Shown piece by piece: positions 1 through 9,569 of a stretch of 64,000 nt of DNA. The position numbers were made by a program, and so were the translations under genes. This stretch comes from Acetobacter senegalensis (GTDB taxonomy: Bacteria > Pseudomonadota > Alphaproteobacteria > Acetobacterales > Acetobacteraceae): the NCBI RefSeq assembly GCF_001580995.1, contig NZ_LHZU01000144.1, forward strand, positions 54,631 to 118,630, in the 5' to 3' direction. Within the stretch, counting starts at the first letter, position 1. Each line of letters opens with the position of its first letter. A model generated the notes under the pieces. That model saw only the letters and a program-made list of their open reading frames with translations. It did no database searches and had not been told where the DNA came from.

Positions 1-2159
1 ACCGGATGCATTGGCACAGACAGACCACGCCCAGCCAGAAACGCATCCAGCCGGGATAACCAGCGGGCAGGCACAACGGGTGCGCCTTCACGTCTTTTGG
101 GGCAGGAGAGCACCACTTCATCCGCCGCCGTCGCACTGGCAAAAAAATCATGCGCGGCCTGCCCCACTCCCTGCTCTGGTGAAGGCAACCCCACACGCTG
201 GCGCATGGGGCGACTCATCCACGGGCCTGCTTCGGCCACCGGCGGCCAGACACCCTCCGCCAAGCCGCCCAGAATCACTGTATCCGCTGTTTGCAGGCGT
301 GCTTCAAACAGCCCCCAGATCAGCACGCGCGGATGCAACGCTGCCGGGTCTCCCCCCCGCCTGCTAGCCACACGCTCTTCCGCCAGAACGGCGCTGAGCA
401 GACCATCCAGAACGGCAGGAGGCTGAGGCGGCAAAATATCAGATGCCATCATCAGGTCCGTCAGACGATTGGCCAGAAGATTTCCCTCTTCCCCCCGCCA
501 TAAACGATCAGCCGCTTCTTCAGCATCTGTACGAACCAGACGCTCAACTGTCTTGATCAAGGTTTCCAGCAGTTCCGGCACCGGAGCCCGGTAGGTATCG
601 GCCAAACCTTGAAGATGCTCCGGCACATCTCCCTCTGCGCCCTCATTCTGAGGCCACGCCAGCACCGGCTCGAAACACACTGCCAGCCGGTCCATGAACA
701 TCAGAAGCGGTTCCGGCCCAAAAGGACGATCTGCCTCTGCTCCCGCTTCAACACGTTCCGTTTTTCTCTCATCGCGCGTGTGTTCGGCCAACGCACGTTC
801 AACAGCAGCCCGCAACGCCGCAAAGCCGGGGGGCGGTGCAGGCCCCCGCAGCACCACTCGCTCCAGAAGGCGGGCCGAGGCCCGACACACCCCGGCAGAA
901 AGCCCGCAGGCCACCAAAGGGTGTTTCAGAACAGAAAGAAGAGAAACCGGAGAAAACCGGTTATCCACCAGTTGCGCCACCAGCCGCAACAACACACCAC
1001 CTGGCGTACCAATGAGAGAGGCCCCACCACTATCATCCGCCAGAACACCCCAGCGCGAGAGTTCCGTAACCACACGGGCTGCCAGACCACGGTCAGGCGT
1101 AATCAGCGCCACCCGTTTCTGCGGCTGCTCGATCACATCCCGCATCAGCATTGCGATAACAACGGCTTCTTCCTGCTGATCCGCCGGGTCCAGGCGGGTT
1201 ACGTGAGGCAGGGTCACCTGTCCAGCCCGCGCCCAGTCTTCCAACGCAGAGGCCGGTAGCAGGGAACGGCTGAGCGCCTCCGCGCGCTCCGGGTAGCCCC
1301 CTCCCGCCATCCAGACATCAACATCTGCCCGAACGGCATCCAATGATGCAAGCAGATGGCTCAGACCAGCCTGCGGGTGGCTATCCGGCAGATGGGCAAA
1401 GGTTTCTTCCGGCATGGCGGTATCCAGCCCCGGAAGCACCACCAGCCCGCCGGGGCAGGCCATAACGGCCCGCAGCGCTTCTGCCGTAGCGGGCATAAGA
1501 TTTGTAAAACCCGCTGCCCATAAGCGGCTTTGATCCCCCTGCTCAGCCTGTTCGTGCCAGAGTTTTGCCTGCGCCCGCAGCAGAGTCACCTGCCGCGCGA
1601 CGGGGTTCATCAAACCCTGCCCGCTCAACCATTCCGGCCACGCTTTGGTAACAATATCCAGAAACTGCAAAATGGTTTGCCAGTGCTTGGCAAAATCATC
1701 CTGCACCGCTTCTGGCAGACGCGCTGCAAGATCAACATCCGCCCATTCCGCTTCATCCATAAGATCAGCAAGCGCCTTGGCCAGAGGCCATGCCTGATCA
1801 AGCGTGGGCCGTGTGCCAAACGCACCTTCTGCCTGCAACACCAGACGGGTCAACACGGCAAGACGGGTCATGCTGGCAACAGGAGGCGGCAGATCCAGCC
1901 CCTCCGTTCCTCCCAGATCAGACGCCAGCCCCAGTTCCGCTTCGTCAAGGGCACTGATTGGCATAATACGAGGCAGCAACATGGGCTTACCGTCCATGTG
2001 GCGTAAAAAGGCCTCTGTCAGCCCACGCGCAGCCCGACGGCCAGGCAGAACAATAACGCCTTCACCAATTGCCTCCGGGTCTCCACCCGCCGCTTCAATC
2101 CACCGTAACGCCAGATGATCCAGAAAGGGGAGATGCGCTGGAATTGTCGCCAAACTCAT
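1..2159 (-). CDS. addB: Double-strand break repair protein AddB (3' part outside window)
   Basis: AddB pairs with AddA to form the helicase-nuclease that resects double-strand DNA ends before RecA loading. The frame is open from an ATG at 2159 to the left edge, giving about 719 residues; the family is near 1000, so the C-terminal PD-(D/E)XK nuclease domain lies outside. The N-terminus reads VIVLPGRRAARGL, the form typical of alphaproteobacterial AddB, with no GxxGxGK Walker A loop visible. Further on, around residues 615-640, the helicase-like segment EARLQTADTVILGGLAEGVW is characteristic. An in-frame stop just upstream (2172-2174) supports the ATG start. It follows tsaE after 102 bases on the same strand. 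AddA should lie beyond the left edge. Confidence 0.88.
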   Translation of the reverse strand, partial: MSLATIPAHLPFLDHLALRWIEAAGGDPEAIGEGVIVLPGRRAARGLTEAFLRHMDGKPMLLPRIMPISALDEAELGLASDLGGTEGLDLPPPVASMTRLAVLTRLVLQAEGAFGTRPTLDQAWPLAKALADLMDEAEWADVDLAARLPEAVQDDFAKHWQTILQFLDIVTKAWPEWLSGQGLMNPVARQVTLLRAQAKLWHEQAEQGDQSRLWAAGFTNLMPATAEALRAVMACPGGLVVLPGLDTAMPEETFAHLPDSHPQAGLSHLLASLDAVRADVDVWMAGGGYPERAEALSRSLLPASALEDWARAGQVTLPHVTRLDPADQQEEAVVIAMLMRDVIEQPQKRVALITPDRGLAARVVTELSRWGVLADDSGGASLIGTPGGVLLRLVAQLVDNRFSPVSLLSVLKHPLVACGLSAGVCRASARLLERVVLRGPAPPPGFAALRAAVERALAEHTRDERKTERVEAGAEADRPFGPEPLLMFMDRLAVCFEPVLAWPQNEGAEGDVPEHLQGLADTYRAPVPELLETLIKTVERLVRTDAEEAADRLWRGEEGNLLANRLTDLMMASDILPPQPPAVLDGLLSAVLAEERVASRRGGDPAALHPRVLIWGLFEARLQTADTVILGGLAEGVWPPVAEAGPWMSRPMRQRVGLPSPEQGVGQAAHDFFASATAADEVVLSCPKRREGAPVVPARWLSRLDAFLAGRGLSVPMHP

Positions 2160-2261
2160 AATGTTCTGACCCTATCGTCTTCAGGCGTTCTCTGGCGCGG
2201 CAAAAAAGCCCTCAGATCGAAGCCGCCAGACTGTTCAAACCGCCTTTTACACCTGTGCCTG

Positions 2262-2708
2262 TCAGCCAACAAACAGACCGGCTTCTTTAAGTCGATGGGA
2301 CCATCCTTCAACGGAAACCTGCCTGCTGCCATCAGGCTGCACGGAAAGAGTCAGATGCAACGCATCTTCCGGTGTCAGATCTTCAAGCCGTTCTGGCCAT
2401 TCCACTAGCACAATGCCGTCACGTGCTTCTTCCCATCCCAACTCTTCCAGTTCATCCGGACCACTCAGGCGCCATAGATCAAAATGAGACACCGCACCCT
2501 GTGGTGCGGCGTAGGTCTGAACAAGGGTATAAGTCGGGCTTGGCACTTCCAGACTGGGGTTTTCACACAAGGCGCGTAAAAAAGCGCGTGCAAACACACT
2601 TTTCCCCGCCCCGAGTGGACCGGAGAGCAAAATCGTATCTCCAGAACGCACCATTCCTGCAACCTGCATGGAAAAATTCTCTGTAGCTTCTTCATCTTTG
2701 AGAATCAT
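2262..2708 (-). CDS. tsaE: tRNA threonylcarbamoyladenosine biosynthesis ATPase TsaE
   Basis: TsaE is the small ATPase that works with TsaB and TsaD to make N6-threonylcarbamoyladenosine at position 37 of ANN-decoding tRNAs. The 148-residue product has the P-loop GPLGAGKS near residue 30, the PSPTYTLV motif after it and the downstream VEWPERL motif, all typical of this family, and is of normal length. ATG at 2708 is preferred because the protein then starts MILKDEEAT just before the first strand; in-frame ATGs at 2720 and 2738 are alternatives. It is followed by addB. The AT-rich region upstream separates it from a divergent regulator gene. Confidence 0.9.
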   Translation of the reverse strand: MILKDEEATENFSMQVAGMVRSGDTILLSGPLGAGKSVFARAFLRALCENPSLEVPSPTYTLVQTYAAPQGAVSHFDLWRLSGPDELEELGWEEARDGIVLVEWPERLEDLTPEDALHLTLSVQPDGSRQVSVEGWSHRLKEAGLFVG

Positions 2709-3174
2709 GCTCGCTCCCATACCCCTCCCCCACCTCATGCCTTGCCTGACTGAATATTATCTTCAGGTCTTTTTATCAGATCCGCACAGTGCAGCACACA
2801 GGCAGGGCTTTCTTTAGCTGGCACCACGTACGATCCAAAAATTGATTTGTGATTTTATTTAAGAAAAGAATGTTTCAAAAAAATTATTACTATTTGATAT
2901 TATTTTCTTTACAAATAATGATGGAAAACCATTTGACGATAGTCTTTTCATCTTTGCCTCAATCAAATGTCTTAAGTGAAAATATTCAATCATAAGTTGT
3001 GGTTAACGGTTGCATGATGCGCCATGCGATAAGTGCATACCCTCATCACGATACAACTAATGGTGGTAAAAAATTCGTTTACGTTATATGAAGCGATATG
3101 AATTGATATTATAACACATAAAGCACAACCATAAGGTGTGCTCACACTCTCTTCCGGGAGAAGGGATTAACGCC
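2709..3174. other. AT-rich divergent intergenic region between tsaE and the CtrA-like gene
   Basis: This 466-base stretch, especially about 2840-3120, is markedly AT-richer than its surroundings and holds no convincing gene. It must contain the promoter of the plus-strand regulator and probably that of tsaE. TTAA tetramers occur at 2859, 2972 and 3003, but not at the 7-base spacing of a full CtrA box (TTAA-N7-TTAA). An imperfect inverted repeat, AGCACA...TGTGCT, lies at 3122-3142 in what would be the 5' leader of the regulator. Phased ATAT repeats at 3086-3109 are listed separately. Confidence 0.6.
3086..3109 (+). promoter_or_regulatory. Three ATAT direct repeats phased at exactly 10 bp
   Basis: ATATGAA begins at 3086 and again at 3096, and a third ATAT begins at 3106, so like bases lie on one face of the helix. 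Winged-helix response regulators of the OmpR class often bind tandem direct repeats spaced 10-11 bp. The repeats sit about 65-90 bases before the regulator's start codon. That this is an operator, possibly for autoregulation, is inference. Confidence 0.35.
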
Positions 3175-3933
3175 ATGCGAATCTTGTTGGCCGAAGATAA
3201 CAACACATCCGCCCAGACGATCCTTCCTGTGCTTGTACACGCGGGTCTTCACGTAGATGTGACTGATACAGGGCGCGGCGCGATTGAAATGCTGCGCAAT
3301 TATAATTATGGCTTGGTGATAGTAGAGTTATTTTTGCCAGATATGGATGGTTACGATTTTATTGCGTCTCTGCGCGCAAGAAAAATCCAGACGCCTATCG
3401 TCATTCTTTCAGCGATTGACAAACCTCATTCAAAAATAAAGGCGTTTTCAATCGGGGCTGATGATTATCTTACAAAGCCATTCGACCCTGAAGAGCTTGT
3501 TGCGCGTGTTCAGGCGATTTTAAGGCGCTCAAACGGCTACAGCCAGCCTGTTACAGAAGTGGGCAATATGGCCCTTGATCTTAATCAGCACACAGTCAGC
3601 GTAGCAGGCGTTCCTGTTCATCTGACTGGCAAGGAATTTGCCATTCTGGAACTGCTTGTGTTGAGGAAAGGTATTTCCTTAACCAAGGAAGCCCTGCTGA
3701 ATCATCTCTATGGCGGACATGATGAGCCTGACATCAAGATCATTGACGTTTTTGTCTGCAAATTACGCAAAAAACTTCAGGCGGCAGGGGCCGGCAACCT
3801 TATCTCCACCATATGGGGACGCGGTTATGTTCTGAATGACTCCCAACCCAAAAAAACCGTAGCAAACCGTATTAGTCCCGCCACGCATTATCAGGAAAAC
3901 CGGGTTCCCCAGCTTCAGGCTGCCGGGGAGTAG
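3175..3933 (+). CDS. CtrA-like response regulator with Glu at the phosphoacceptor position
   Basis: This 252-residue protein is an OmpR/CtrA-type transcription factor: a receiver domain (about 1-115) and a winged-helix DNA-binding domain (about 125-225). The DNA-binding half is very close to Caulobacter CtrA as I recall it, with HLTGKEF, LTKEALLNHLYGG, DEPDIKIIDVFVCKLRKKL and WGRGYVL. The receiver is altered. Counting from the ATG at 3175, residue 51, where CtrA has the phosphorylated Asp, is Glu (codon GAG at 3325-3327), and acidic-pocket residue 9 is Asn. The switch residues Ser79 and Lys101 remain. The start at 3175 has a GAGAAGG ribosome site; an upstream in-frame start at 3136 is less likely. 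A tail of about 27 residues follows the wHTH domain. It is the only plus-strand gene in the first 22 kb. It is either a divergent CtrA paralogue or this lineage's CtrA; the window cannot say which. Confidence 0.88.
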   Translation: MRILLAEDNNTSAQTILPVLVHAGLHVDVTDTGRGAIEMLRNYNYGLVIVELFLPDMDGYDFIASLRARKIQTPIVILSAIDKPHSKIKAFSIGADDYLTKPFDPEELVARVQAILRRSNGYSQPVTEVGNMALDLNQHTVSVAGVPVHLTGKEFAILELLVLRKGISLTKEALLNHLYGGHDEPDIKIIDVFVCKLRKKLQAAGAGNLISTIWGRGYVLNDSQPKKTVANRISPATHYQENRVPQLQAAGE

Positions 3934-3962
3934 AAGACTGCCCCAAAAATGAGGCACAAGTC

Positions 3963-3998
3963 ATGAGCCAAGAGGTTTTTTCAGGCCTCTTGGCTCAT
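3963..3998. terminator. Long hairpin between convergent CtrA-like gene and thiD
   Basis: Perfect 13-bp arms (3963-3975 and 3986-3998) enclose a 10-base loop that begins with six T. The right arm overlaps the thiD stop codon (TGA, complement of 3995-3997). No T-tract follows the stem on either side, so it is not a canonical intrinsic terminator, but its position between convergent genes suggests bidirectional termination or 3'-end protection. Confidence 0.55.
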
Positions 3999-4822
3999 AA
4001 CTTCACAAAAGAATGTGCATGCCATAGTGGCCCTGCCCCTTGGCCAAACCCGGGTGCTTCAAGAATAGCGTTCCGCACATACTGGCGGCTTAAATCAATG
4101 GCATCCGTCATGGAATGATTTTGGGCAAGCAGCGTTGCCAGCGCACTGGCCAGTGTGCAGCCCGTACCATGCGTATGACGGGTTGCAATCCGTTTATCCG
4201 CAAATTCCGTAAAGCCCGTATCGTCCAGAAAAACGTCAACCAGATCTTCACCTGATAAATGACCGCCTTTTAGCAGGACCGCTGCCCCTGTTTCCTCTCG
4301 CAATTGTCTGGCCGCCAGCCGCATATCCTGCACAGTCTGCAAAGAACGGCCTGTCAGCCTTTCCGCTTCCGGCAGATTGGGGGTCAACACAGTCGCAAGC
4401 GGAAACAGATGGGTCTTTACCATGCTGATGGCATCCTCAGCCAGTAAGGCAGCGCCACCTTTCGCCACCATAACAGGATCAAGCACCAGAAGCGCGTGCG
4501 GAGTCTGCTGCCGGTAGGCCGCAATTTCCTCCGCCACAACCTGAATTTCAGCAGGCCCTCCCAGCATGCCGGTTTTAAAGGCATCTGTGCCCAGATCATC
4601 CAGCACACTGCGAATCTGTTGACGCAGAAAATCCGGAGTAACGGGATAAATCCCTTGCACACCCAAGGTATTCTGGGCTGTCAGCGCGGTAATGGCCGTC
4701 ATGGCGTAACCACCCAACGCCGTTATCGCTTTGATGTCGGCCTGAATGCCTGCGCCACCGCCCGAATCACTTCCCGCGATGGAAAGCACGCGCGCCGGAG
4801 CGCTTTGCCGCCGTCCGTCCAT
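3995..4822 (-). CDS. thiD: Bifunctional hydroxymethylpyrimidine kinase/phosphomethylpyrimidine kinase ThiD
   Basis: ThiD phosphorylates HMP twice to HMP-PP, the pyrimidine precursor of thiamine. The 275-residue protein belongs to the ribokinase superfamily: N-terminal VLSIAGSDSGGGAGIQADIK, substrate-binding FKTGMLGG, LDPVMVAKGG, the TPNLPEAE motif and the anion-hole HGTGCTLASALA near the C-terminus are all present. Length is normal. It starts 25 bases after the glmM stop and is the last gene of the minus-strand run ftsH-folP-glmM-thiD. No TPP riboswitch is seen in front of it, so expression probably follows glmM. Confidence 0.95.
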   Translation of the reverse strand: MDGRRQSAPARVLSIAGSDSGGGAGIQADIKAITALGGYAMTAITALTAQNTLGVQGIYPVTPDFLRQQIRSVLDDLGTDAFKTGMLGGPAEIQVVAEEIAAYRQQTPHALLVLDPVMVAKGGAALLAEDAISMVKTHLFPLATVLTPNLPEAERLTGRSLQTVQDMRLAARQLREETGAAVLLKGGHLSGEDLVDVFLDDTGFTEFADKRIATRHTHGTGCTLASALATLLAQNHSMTDAIDLSRQYVRNAILEAPGFGQGAGPLWHAHSFVKL

Positions 4823-4847
4823 CAGGTTTTATTCCCCCGTTAGCGCT

Positions 4848-6206
4848 TCAGGCGGGCTCACTCACAGCCTGGAGCGCATCACACATCTGGGCGACAACTT
4901 CATCCACCAAAGCGGCATCTTCGGCTTCCGCCATCACCCGCACCAGAGGCTCCGTGCCACTCTTGCGCAGAACCAGCCGCCCACGGCCTGAAAGCTTTTT
5001 CTCTACTTCTTCCTGCTTGGCCTGCACGCTATCCGCCTCAAGCGGGCTGTCTCCCGTAAAGCGTACGTTCTGCAATTTCTGCGGGAAAGGCTTGAACATC
5101 CGGCAGACTTCGCTGGCAGGACGTCCGTCTTCCACAAGTACGGCCAGAATTTGCAGGGCAGCAATCAGGCCATCCCCCGTGGTAGCGAAATCTGTCAACA
5201 CCATATGGCCGGACTGCTCGCCGCCAATATTGGTGCCCAGCTCCCGCATGCGTTCCACCACGTAACGGTCTCCAACAGCGGTGCGTTCAAGGCTCACGTT
5301 CAAAGTGTTCAAAAAACGTTCCAACCCCATGTTGGACATGACCGTGGCCACAACAGCCTCGCCAACCAACCGCCCCTCCCGCGCCCAGGACTGGGCAATC
5401 AGAGCCAGAATCTGGTCACCATCAATCAGGCAGCCCGTTTCATCTGCAATCAGAACGCGGTCTGCATCACCATCCAGTGCAATCCCCAGATGGGCCTTAT
5501 GCTGCACCACCGCTTTGCACAACGCTTCCGGATGGGTGGAGCCACATGCTTCATTGATGTTCACGCCGTCAGGCGTACATCCAATCCGGATCACTTCCGC
5601 CCCAAGTTCCCACAGGGCCGTAGGCGCCACGCGGTAAGCTGACCCATTGGCGCAATCAATCACGATCTTCATGCCATCCAGCCGCAGCTTGCGCGGGAAG
5701 GAGGCTTTCGCACTTTCCACATACCGCCCGGCAGCATCATTCAGGCGGGATGCGCGACCAATTTTTTCCGGCGTTGCCAGCCGCCCGGTCAGATCGGCAG
5801 CCATCAGGTCTTCAATATCCGTTTCATCCTGATCGGACAGTTTGAAGCCATCGGGCCCGAACAGCTTGATACCGTTATCCCCAAACGGGTTATGCGAGGC
5901 GGAGATCATGACCCCCAGATCGGCACGCAGAGAGCGCGTCAGCATGGCAATGGCCGGTGTGGGTAAAGGCCCCACCAAAGTAACGTCCATGCCAGCAGAC
6001 AGAAAGCCGGCCACCAGCGCGCTTTCAATCATGTAGCCGGACAGGCGGGTGTCCTTGCCAAGCAGAACGCTATGACGGTGATCACCGCGCGTAAAACGCA
6101 GCCCTGCGGCCTGCCCCAGCTTTTGAGCAGTTTCCACGGTCATGGGAGCAATGTTCGCGGTCCCCCGGATGCCATCTGTCCCGAAAAGACGTCTTGTCCT
6201 GCTCAT
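4848..6206 (-). CDS. glmM: Phosphoglucosamine mutase GlmM
   Basis: GlmM converts glucosamine-6-phosphate to glucosamine-1-phosphate on the route to UDP-GlcNAc, needed for peptidoglycan and lipid A. The product has 452 residues. The active-site loop [14 protein letters not shown] places the phosphorylated serine at about residue 104; the metal-binding loop DGDADR and the C-terminal sugar-phosphate loop [12 protein letters not shown] are intact. ATG at 6206 is chosen because GGAGAGAG sits at ribosome-site distance in front of it; an in-frame ATG at 6221 lies just before that site. A purine-rich tract lies in the leader after folP. It is followed closely by thiD. Confidence 0.95.
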   Translation of the reverse strand: MSRTRRLFGTDGIRGTANIAPMTVETAQKLGQAAGLRFTRGDHRHSVLLGKDTRLSGYMIESALVAGFLSAGMDVTLVGPLPTPAIAMLTRSLRADLGVMISASHNPFGDNGIKLFGPDGFKLSDQDETDIEDLMAADLTGRLATPEKIGRASRLNDAAGRYVESAKASFPRKLRLDGMKIVIDCANGSAYRVAPTALWELGAEVIRIGCTPDGVNINEACGSTHPEALCKAVVQHKAHLGIALDGDADRVLIADETGCLIDGDQILALIAQSWAREGRLVGEAVVATVMSNMGLERFLNTLNVSLERTAVGDRYVVERMRELGTNIGGEQSGHMVLTDFATTGDGLIAALQILAVLVEDGRPASEVCRMFKPFPQKLQNVRFTGDSPLEADSVQAKQEEVEKKLSGRGRLVLRKSGTEPLVRVMAEAEDAALVDEVVAQMCDALQAVSEPA

Positions 6207-6341
6207 GTCATCTCTCTCCATGCCGTCTGGCCGTTTTGCAGACGATGTGACGCCCGAAAATGGCTTTTTTCTTTCTTCCCTTCTCCCTAAAACGATTCAG
6301 GGTGTGAAGAAACCGTGAAGACCCCTAACAGCCGTCTTTTT

Positions 6342-7376
6342 TCAGGTTGCGTGTACGGCCCGCCACAACTTTACTGCCTGCACCATTCCTTCCACCGCAT
6401 GCACGCGCAAAAGACTGTTCCCCAAAGGTAGAGCCTCCAATGTGGCGGCCTGAGTGGCCGGGTCCCTCAGCGCGGGGTCTGATACTCCTGTCAACGCTCC
6501 GATCATACGTTTGCGGGACACCCCCAGCAGCACGCGGCAACCCAGATTGGCCAGCAAAGGTAAACGGGACAGCATTTCAAGGTTCTGTTCTGTGGTTTTG
6601 GCAAAACCCAAACCGGGATCAATCACCAGCCGCTCACGTGCAATGCCACCTTCCACCGCAGCACACACTCTCTGGCCCAGTTCCCTCACCACCTCACATG
6701 CCACATCCTGATACACGGCATGCTGCGCCATGGTTTCCGGAACGCCCCGCATATGCATCAACACCACGCCGCATTCACGCTCCGCCAGAAGCGGCAAAGC
6801 ATCCGGATCATGCACCAGGGCTGAAACATCATTGATCACATCAGCGCCGGCAGCCAGAGCCTGTTCCATCACAAGACTATTACGGGTATCCACGGAAAGA
6901 ACCGTGCCTTTGGCCTGCGCCCTCAGGGCGATGAGGGCTGGCCCTATCCGATCCCACTCCTGCTCGGGTGTGACGGGCAGGGCACCGGGCCGAGTGCTTT
7001 CCCCACCCAGATCAAGTACACCCGCACCGGCCTGAACCATCGCCAGCCCGCCTGTGACCGCATTAGCAGTTTCCAGATGATGGCCTCCATCACTAAAACT
7101 GTCTGGCGTGAGGTTGAGAATACCCATAACCAAGGGGGTCTCGGGCAACATCCCGCTGACCGGGCTTCTTGCAACACGCGCCAGCTCCGGCTGCCAACTG
7201 GCAGGGATAGAGGCTACGGGAACAAACCCGCTCCGTGCATCATCCTCTATCAAATCGGCACAGGTAAAAGCCGCAGGCCCCCCTGCCAGCGGCAAGGCAT
7301 TTCCACGTTGCACTGCCTGCCGGGCCGCTACGCCATACAGCAGCCCTGCGGGTTCCACCAACCGTCTGAAGTCCAT
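6342..7376 (-). CDS. folP: Dihydropteroate synthase FolP
   Basis: FolP condenses p-aminobenzoate with dihydropterin pyrophosphate in folate synthesis. The TIM-barrel core starts near residue 83 with GILNLTPDSFSDGG, followed by DLGGESTRPGA, INDVSAL, LMHMRG and the loop GVSRKRMIG. The 344-residue protein is about 70-80 residues longer than the E. coli enzyme because of an N-terminal extension (about 1-80) that I do not recognise. ATG at 7376 has a strong purine-rich site, GGGGGAAGG. It sits between ftsH and glmM, the usual proteobacterial arrangement. Confidence 0.95.
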   Translation of the reverse strand: MDFRRLVEPAGLLYGVAARQAVQRGNALPLAGGPAAFTCADLIEDDARSGFVPVASIPASWQPELARVARSPVSGMLPETPLVMGILNLTPDSFSDGGHHLETANAVTGGLAMVQAGAGVLDLGGESTRPGALPVTPEQEWDRIGPALIALRAQAKGTVLSVDTRNSLVMEQALAAGADVINDVSALVHDPDALPLLAERECGVVLMHMRGVPETMAQHAVYQDVACEVVRELGQRVCAAVEGGIARERLVIDPGLGFAKTTEQNLEMLSRLPLLANLGCRVLLGVSRKRMIGALTGVSDPALRDPATQAATLEALPLGNSLLRVHAVEGMVQAVKLWRAVHAT

Positions 7377-7398
7377 TACCTTCCCCCAAAACGCAAAG

Positions 7399-7420
7399 AA
7401 GGCGGCATTGCTGCCGCCTT
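7399..7420 (-). terminator. Hairpin between ftsH and folP
   Basis: AAGGCGGCA and TGCCGCCTT form a perfect 9-bp stem with a 4-base loop just after the ftsH stop. On the minus strand it is followed by CTTTGCGTTTT, a weak T-tract. It probably attenuates read-through from ftsH into folP rather than ending transcription. Confidence 0.45.
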
Positions 7421-7445
7421 CCCTTAACCTTAGCTGATCCTGCTC

Positions 7446-9392
7446 TTAGCCCGGCTGAGGCACGGGTGTCATGCCACCCTCATCCCCTTCCGGCTTGGAA
7501 CCGGGCGGTGTGATGTCCGGCCCGGAAACCTGAGGCACGGAAGACCGACGGTTCACGGGAGCAGAGTCATCAATCTCCACCCGTTCAATCGGCTGTCCAC
7601 GCATGATCTGGCGAATTTCCTCGCCTGTCAGCGTTTCAAACTCCAGCAGGGCTTCGGCCAGACGGTGCAGTTCATCCACGTGATCGTGCATGTAATTGCG
7701 GGCCTGATCATAAGCCTCGTCAATCAGGCGCTTGATTTCAGCATCAATTTCCTTGGCCGTATGTTCAGAGAAGTTCTTGGCAGCCCCACCAAAGAAGCCC
7801 ATGCCACCGCCCTGATCATCATTGGCAAAGGCGATCATGCCAACCTTTTCGCTCATGCCCCATTCGGTCACCATGCTGCGGGCAACACGGGTCGCCATCT
7901 GGATATCACCCATCGCGCCGTTGCAGATGTTGTCCTTGCCGTAAACAACTTCCTCTGCCACGCGGCCACCCATGGCCACCACCAGATGAGCAATACAGTT
8001 CTTTTTGCTCATGGACAGGCGATCACCTTCAGGCAGACGCATCACCATACCCAGTGCCCGCCCACGCGGAATAATGGTCGCCTTGTGAATGGGTTCACTT
8101 TCCGGCACCAGCACAGCCGTAATGGCATGGCCAGCTTCATGATACGCCGTGCGCTTCTTTTCCTCATCACTCATGACAAGGGAACGACGCTCAGCACCCA
8201 TCAGCACCTTGTCCTTGGCGTCTTCAAACTCACGCATGGCAACCGTGCGCTTGCCCAGACGGGCAGCAGCCAAAGCGGCCTCGTTCACCAGATTGGCAAG
8301 ATCAGCCCCTGAGAAACCGGGCGTGCCGCGGGCGATAATGCGTGGGTCTACGTCAGATGCCAGCGGAACCTTGCGCATGTGAACACGCAGGATTTTTTCA
8401 CGGCCAGACACATCCGGGTTCGGCACCACAACCTGACGGTCAAACCGGCCGGGACGCAGCAGAGCCGGGTCCAGCACGTCAGGACGGTTGGTGGCCGCAA
8501 TCAGAATAACGCCTTCGTTGCTTTCAAAGCCGTCCATTTCAACCAGCATCTGGTTGAGTGTCTGTTCGCGTTCATCGTTACCGCCGCCCATGCCTGCCCC
8601 ACGGTGGCGGCCTACGGCGTCAATTTCGTCAATGAAGATAATGCACGGTGCGGCTTTCTTACCCTGTTCGAACATGTCACGCACGCGGGAGGCGCCCACA
8701 CCTACGAACATTTCCACAAAGTCAGAGCCGGAAATGGTGAAGAACGGCACATTGGCTTCACCCGCAATGGCGCGCGCCAGCAGGGTTTTACCCGTGCCCG
8801 GAGGACCACACAGCAGAACCCCTTTAGGGATTTTACCGCCCAGACGGGTGAATTTCTGCGGGTCTTTAAGGAAATCGACAATTTCCTGCAACTCGCTCTT
8901 GGCTTCATCAATGCCAGCCACATCCTCAAACGTGACGCGACCATGCTTTTCCGTCAGCATCTTGGCGCGGGATTTGCCAAAGCCCATGGCCCGACCGCCG
9001 CCGCCCTGCATCTGGCGCATCATGAACAGCCATGCCCCTACCAGCAGGATAATGGGCAGAGAGTTCAGGAAGTAGCGCAGCAGCGGGCTGCCTTCCTGAT
9101 CCAGCGGCTTGGCCACAACCTCAACTCCCTTGCCGACCATACGGGTGACAAGTGAAGGATCCTGCGGCGCAAACGTCTCAAAGGCGGTCCCGTCGGTCAG
9201 AGTGCCGGAGATATTGTGATTCTGCATCACAACGGAGCGGACATGGCCTGAATCCACGTCTGCCACGAAATCTGAATAGGCAAGCTGCTGGGCCGCATGC
9301 TGTGTGCTCCCCGGCTGGAAAACATCCACCAGCAAAAGCAGCAGCACGATGATGCTGACCCAGAGAGCCAAATTGCGGCCTAAATTGTTCAT
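7446..9392 (-). CDS. ftsH: ATP-dependent zinc metalloprotease FtsH
   Basis: FtsH is the membrane-anchored AAA+ protease for membrane-protein quality control and for unstable regulators. From ATG at 9392 the protein has 648 residues: membrane segments at about 8-25 and 110-130, Walker A GPPGTGKT near residue 200, Walker B IIFIDEID, the second region of homology ending [12 protein letters not shown], and the zinc motif HEAGH near residue 420. The longer frame to 9470 would put a polar extension before the first membrane helix, so it is rejected. The last 45 residues are a Pro/Gly/Ser-rich tail. It follows tilS after 177 bases. Confidence 0.96.
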   Translation of the reverse strand: MNNLGRNLALWVSIIVLLLLLVDVFQPGSTQHAAQQLAYSDFVADVDSGHVRSVVMQNHNISGTLTDGTAFETFAPQDPSLVTRMVGKGVEVVAKPLDQEGSPLLRYFLNSLPIILLVGAWLFMMRQMQGGGGRAMGFGKSRAKMLTEKHGRVTFEDVAGIDEAKSELQEIVDFLKDPQKFTRLGGKIPKGVLLCGPPGTGKTLLARAIAGEANVPFFTISGSDFVEMFVGVGASRVRDMFEQGKKAAPCIIFIDEIDAVGRHRGAGMGGGNDEREQTLNQMLVEMDGFESNEGVILIAATNRPDVLDPALLRPGRFDRQVVVPNPDVSGREKILRVHMRKVPLASDVDPRIIARGTPGFSGADLANLVNEAALAAARLGKRTVAMREFEDAKDKVLMGAERRSLVMSDEEKKRTAYHEAGHAITAVLVPESEPIHKATIIPRGRALGMVMRLPEGDRLSMSKKNCIAHLVVAMGGRVAEEVVYGKDNICNGAMGDIQMATRVARSMVTEWGMSEKVGMIAFANDDQGGGMGFFGGAAKNFSEHTAKEIDAEIKRLIDEAYDQARNYMHDHVDELHRLAEALLEFETLTGEEIRQIMRGQPIERVEIDDSAPVNRRSSVPQVSGPDITPPGSKPEGDEGGMTPVPQPG

Positions 9393-9569
9393 CTTGGCTG
9401 TGTTTCCATACTTATCGTGCGAGAGCGCCGGAGAGCCCCCAATCTGAGCGGCAGATGCCGGAAAATGCAACCTCTGCTGTTATAAATGGGACGCTGTACG
9501 GATATTCCTACCCCGCAAACAGTTTTTTCTGCCTGTTTGGGGGCCTGCGCAGCGCTTTTTTCTCCTGCC

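Noticed and set aside
2709..3174. AT-rich region as a replication origin
   Set aside because: No cluster of DnaA boxes (TTATCCACA-like) or full CtrA boxes was seen; AT-richness alone is explained by divergent promoters.
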